Origin: Planctomycetota bacterium
Lineage (GTDB): Bacteria > Planctomycetota > Planctomycetia > Pirellulales > Pirellulaceae
Direction: 5' to 3'
Assembly: GCA_026692885.1 (NCBI GenBank)
Contig: JAPLNJ010000732.1
Span: 1 to 7,790, forward strand
DNA length: 7,790 nucleotides
A program made the position numbers and the translations under genes. The notes under the pieces were generated by a model, which was given only the letters and a program-made list of their open reading frames with translations, had not been told where the DNA came from and searched no databases. Below are positions 6,058-7,790 of the stretch, piece after piece. Every line of letters starts with the position of its first letter. The first letter of the stretch is position 1.

Positions 6058-7790
6058 TCACGTGCTTGGACGGGCAAAGACGCGAAGCGTGTTGTCGGCG
6101 AGGTCGCGTGTGACGGGTGGGAGGCTCATGTCGGGTTGTTCATCGCCAGCGCGGATGGTCGCTGATGCCGTAGCGTTGGGTAAGGTCCACAGGTACGCCT
6201 CCGTTCCCGCGTGAAAATTCCCCACGGCCTCGCTGCTGCGCAGAGCGCGGTTGTAGATGCGCAACGACTTGACCGCGGGCGTTATCTTCAACGTCGCAGC
6301 TCCGCTGGGCGTGCGCAGCGTTGGGCTGAAGCGGCCCCAGCCGAATTGGCGCTGATCGCCGCCGTCGCAGAGCACGCCGTCCACCACGAAGGTGATGATC
6401 TTCGGGCCGCCGTCCACGGTGATGACGACATGGTGACGCTTCCCGGCTTGAATTACGCCGCGGTCGCAGTCCCAACCGACCTGCTGCCGGCCGTCGTGCA
6501 GCGCGATGGCGAGCGTACCGGACTCGGTCGTCGAGACGAGCACCCCCGCGCCGGTCGCGTCGCGGCTGTCCAGGAGAGTTTGGCCGGCGGCGAGTGAATC
6601 GAGCTGCACCCAGAGGTCCAGGCTGAAGCCGCCACGGGCGTCTTTGCCGCCGTGATCGGCTCGCCGAGTGTCGCGGGAATTCAACGGCGGCAGCTTGGGC
6701 AGCAGCGCTTCGGCGGGCATCGGTTTGCCGGCCGGAAGATCGAGCGCCAGACCCGACTTGGCGACGATGCGGTTGTCCCACTGGCCGAACAGGCCGTCGA
6801 GCAGCGGTTGCGGGATCTCGTGGACGCGGCCGACGTTCTTTTGCGTCTCGGTGACGTACAACTTGCCGCCGTCCTCGATCAGGTCGGGGTAGCTCATGCG
6901 GATGTACGAATCGTCGTCGTACAGGAGAATCTCCGGCTGCGACCACTCGCTGCGTTTACCCTCCGGTGCGTCCACCTCGCGGCCGGCCATCAACCACACG
7001 GGGTTGCGGTCGTCGTAGGGGCTGCGCCCGTCTTTCCCGTCCGCCCCCAGTTCGCCGACGAACCGCCCGCCGTGATTGTGGAACCAGTAGAGGAATTTTC
7101 CGTTCGAGCAGTTCCACGCGAAATTCGCCGCCCGCGGATGCTTGAGGCGCGGGCCGCCGGGCGCATGGCTGGCATAGGCGGGCGCGGTCCAAGTGTGGCC
7201 GCCGTCGCGGCTGTAGCTGCACGCGGGCCAGCCGTCGATGGTGCGATAGACGCAATACAACGAGCCGTCGCTGAGTTGGACGAGGCTCTGCTCCTCCGCC
7301 ACGCGCCCGCCGCCGGCCGGCGTGCGCAGTCCGATATCGCCATCGGGCAGCGTCTCGAACGTCAGCTAGGCCGGATCGCGCTCGGTCAGAATGTTCCTGC
7401 TCTTGAAGAAGGCGCCTTCGGACTGCGCGAAGAAGCCCGCCCCCATCGCGCCGACCTTGTGCAGCACCATGATCGCGCAGTCGGCGAGCAACAGCGGTCG
7501 CCCCACGTTCCAGAAGAACCGCAGGCTCCCGCCGTACACGTTCTCGCGGTCGCAGGCGAACTCGCGCACCGGCACATCGTAGCGCTGCGCGGACCACGAC
7601 CGCCCGTGGTCATCCGAGAACTTGAACACATAGTGCCCGAGCGAATCCACCCGCGTGAAGACGCCGCCGTCCTCGCGCTTCACCTCGCGCACCCGGTCGG
7701 TGTTGTGGTTGTAGAAGCAGTAGATGCGCCCGGTGGGGACCTTGAGCATCACCGCATACGAGGCTTCCGTGCCATAGGACGGCTCGACCG
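6058..7790 (-). pseudogene. Sialidase-like (BNR/Asp-box) protein with C-terminal LamG-type domain; 5' end outside window, in-frame TAG
   Basis: One frame runs from the window edge to a TGA at 6060-6058, giving 576 visible codons broken by a TAG at codon 141 (7368-7366). Counting from the first whole codon (7788), Asp boxes of form S-x-D-x-G-x-x-W lie at residues 58-65 (SDDHGRSW) and 193-200 (SRDGGHTW), one on each side of the stop. The second follows a beta-propeller strand resembling sialidases (GSLYCVYRT, about 175-183). Residues about 385-528 look like a concanavalin A/LamG fold, ending in the typical RIYNRALRSSEAVGNFHAG. The family hydrolyses glycosidic bonds, often outside the cytoplasm, but Asp boxes are structural and do not prove sialic acid as substrate. 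Homology-like sequence continues directly past the TAG, so this is one gene, not two. The catalytic Arg/Glu/Tyr set cannot be assigned by eye. An intact downstream piece could start from a GTG at 7302, but it would lack part of the propeller. Confidence 0.8.
7366..7368 (-). other. In-frame TAG stop inside the sialidase-like gene
   Basis: The codon reads TAG, between ...TERDPA and LTFETLPDGD in the same frame. Single-base precursors include TGG (Trp), AAG (Lys), CAG (Gln) and GAG (Glu); the sequence alone does not decide. No pyrrolysine system is visible, and UroD-family gene 2 (4812-3730) uses TAG as its ordinary terminator. Confidence 0.85.

Noticed and set aside
5865..6077. Small minus-strand open frame in the gap before UroD gene 1
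   Set aside because: It runs into UroD gene 1 in another frame, has no ribosome site or known motif, and ends in Arg/Ser-rich shadow sequence.
1..7790. Alternative genetic code reading TGA or TAG as tryptophan
   Set aside because: UroD gene 1 and both sialidase-like genes end in TGA, UroD gene 2 ends in TAG and the aldolase in TAA, all at sensible family lengths.
1..7790. CRISPR array, tRNA, rRNA, insertion sequence or long direct repeat
   Set aside because: I read both strands for these and saw no regular repeat units, cloverleaf, rRNA-like stretch or transposase.

Overview
The window is GC-rich (by eye about three-fifths G+C). All supported genes lie on the minus strand in one closely packed, probably co-transcribed cluster, so transcription runs from base 7790 towards base 1. 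The gene mix is two sialidase-fold (BNR/Asp-box) proteins with concanavalin-like C-terminal domains, two uroporphyrinogen-decarboxylase (UroD)-superfamily proteins, an HpcH/HpaI-type aldolase and a parallel beta-helix protein. This recalls environmental polysaccharide-degrading bacteria of the Planctomycetota, Lentisphaerota/Verrucomicrobiota or Hydrogenedentota. That placement is an inference from gene content only; there is no rRNA or marker gene.

Layout in transcription order: (1) 7790-6058, the 3' part of a sialidase-like gene with a LamG-type C-terminal domain, interrupted by an in-frame TAG; (2) a 110-base gap with no clear promoter or terminator; (3) 5947-4826, UroD-family protein 1, intact; (4) 13 bases later, 4812-3730, UroD-family protein 2, intact but divergent; (5) 43 bases later, behind the strongest Shine-Dalgarno in the window, 3686-1968, a secreted sialidase-like protein interrupted by an in-frame TGA; (6) 1911-1153, an HpcH/HpaI aldolase, intact, whose reading frame reaches back to overlap the preceding stop; (7) 9 bases later, 1143 to beyond base 1, a beta-helix protein with a frameshift near base 816.

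The protein families suggest a carbohydrate-use locus. The sialidase-fold and beta-helix proteins would act on a glycan, the aldolase could split a 2-keto(-3-deoxy) acid made downstream, and the UroD-family proteins may be methyl-transfer enzymes. No substrate can be named from the sequence. The most striking feature is that all three genes of extracellular-type families are broken (TAG, TGA, frameshift), while all three cytoplasmic-type enzymes are intact. Local pseudogene formation and sequence or assembly error both explain this. A genetic-code change does not, because intact genes here end in TGA, TAG and TAA. No RNA gene, mobile element, CRISPR array or long repeat was seen.
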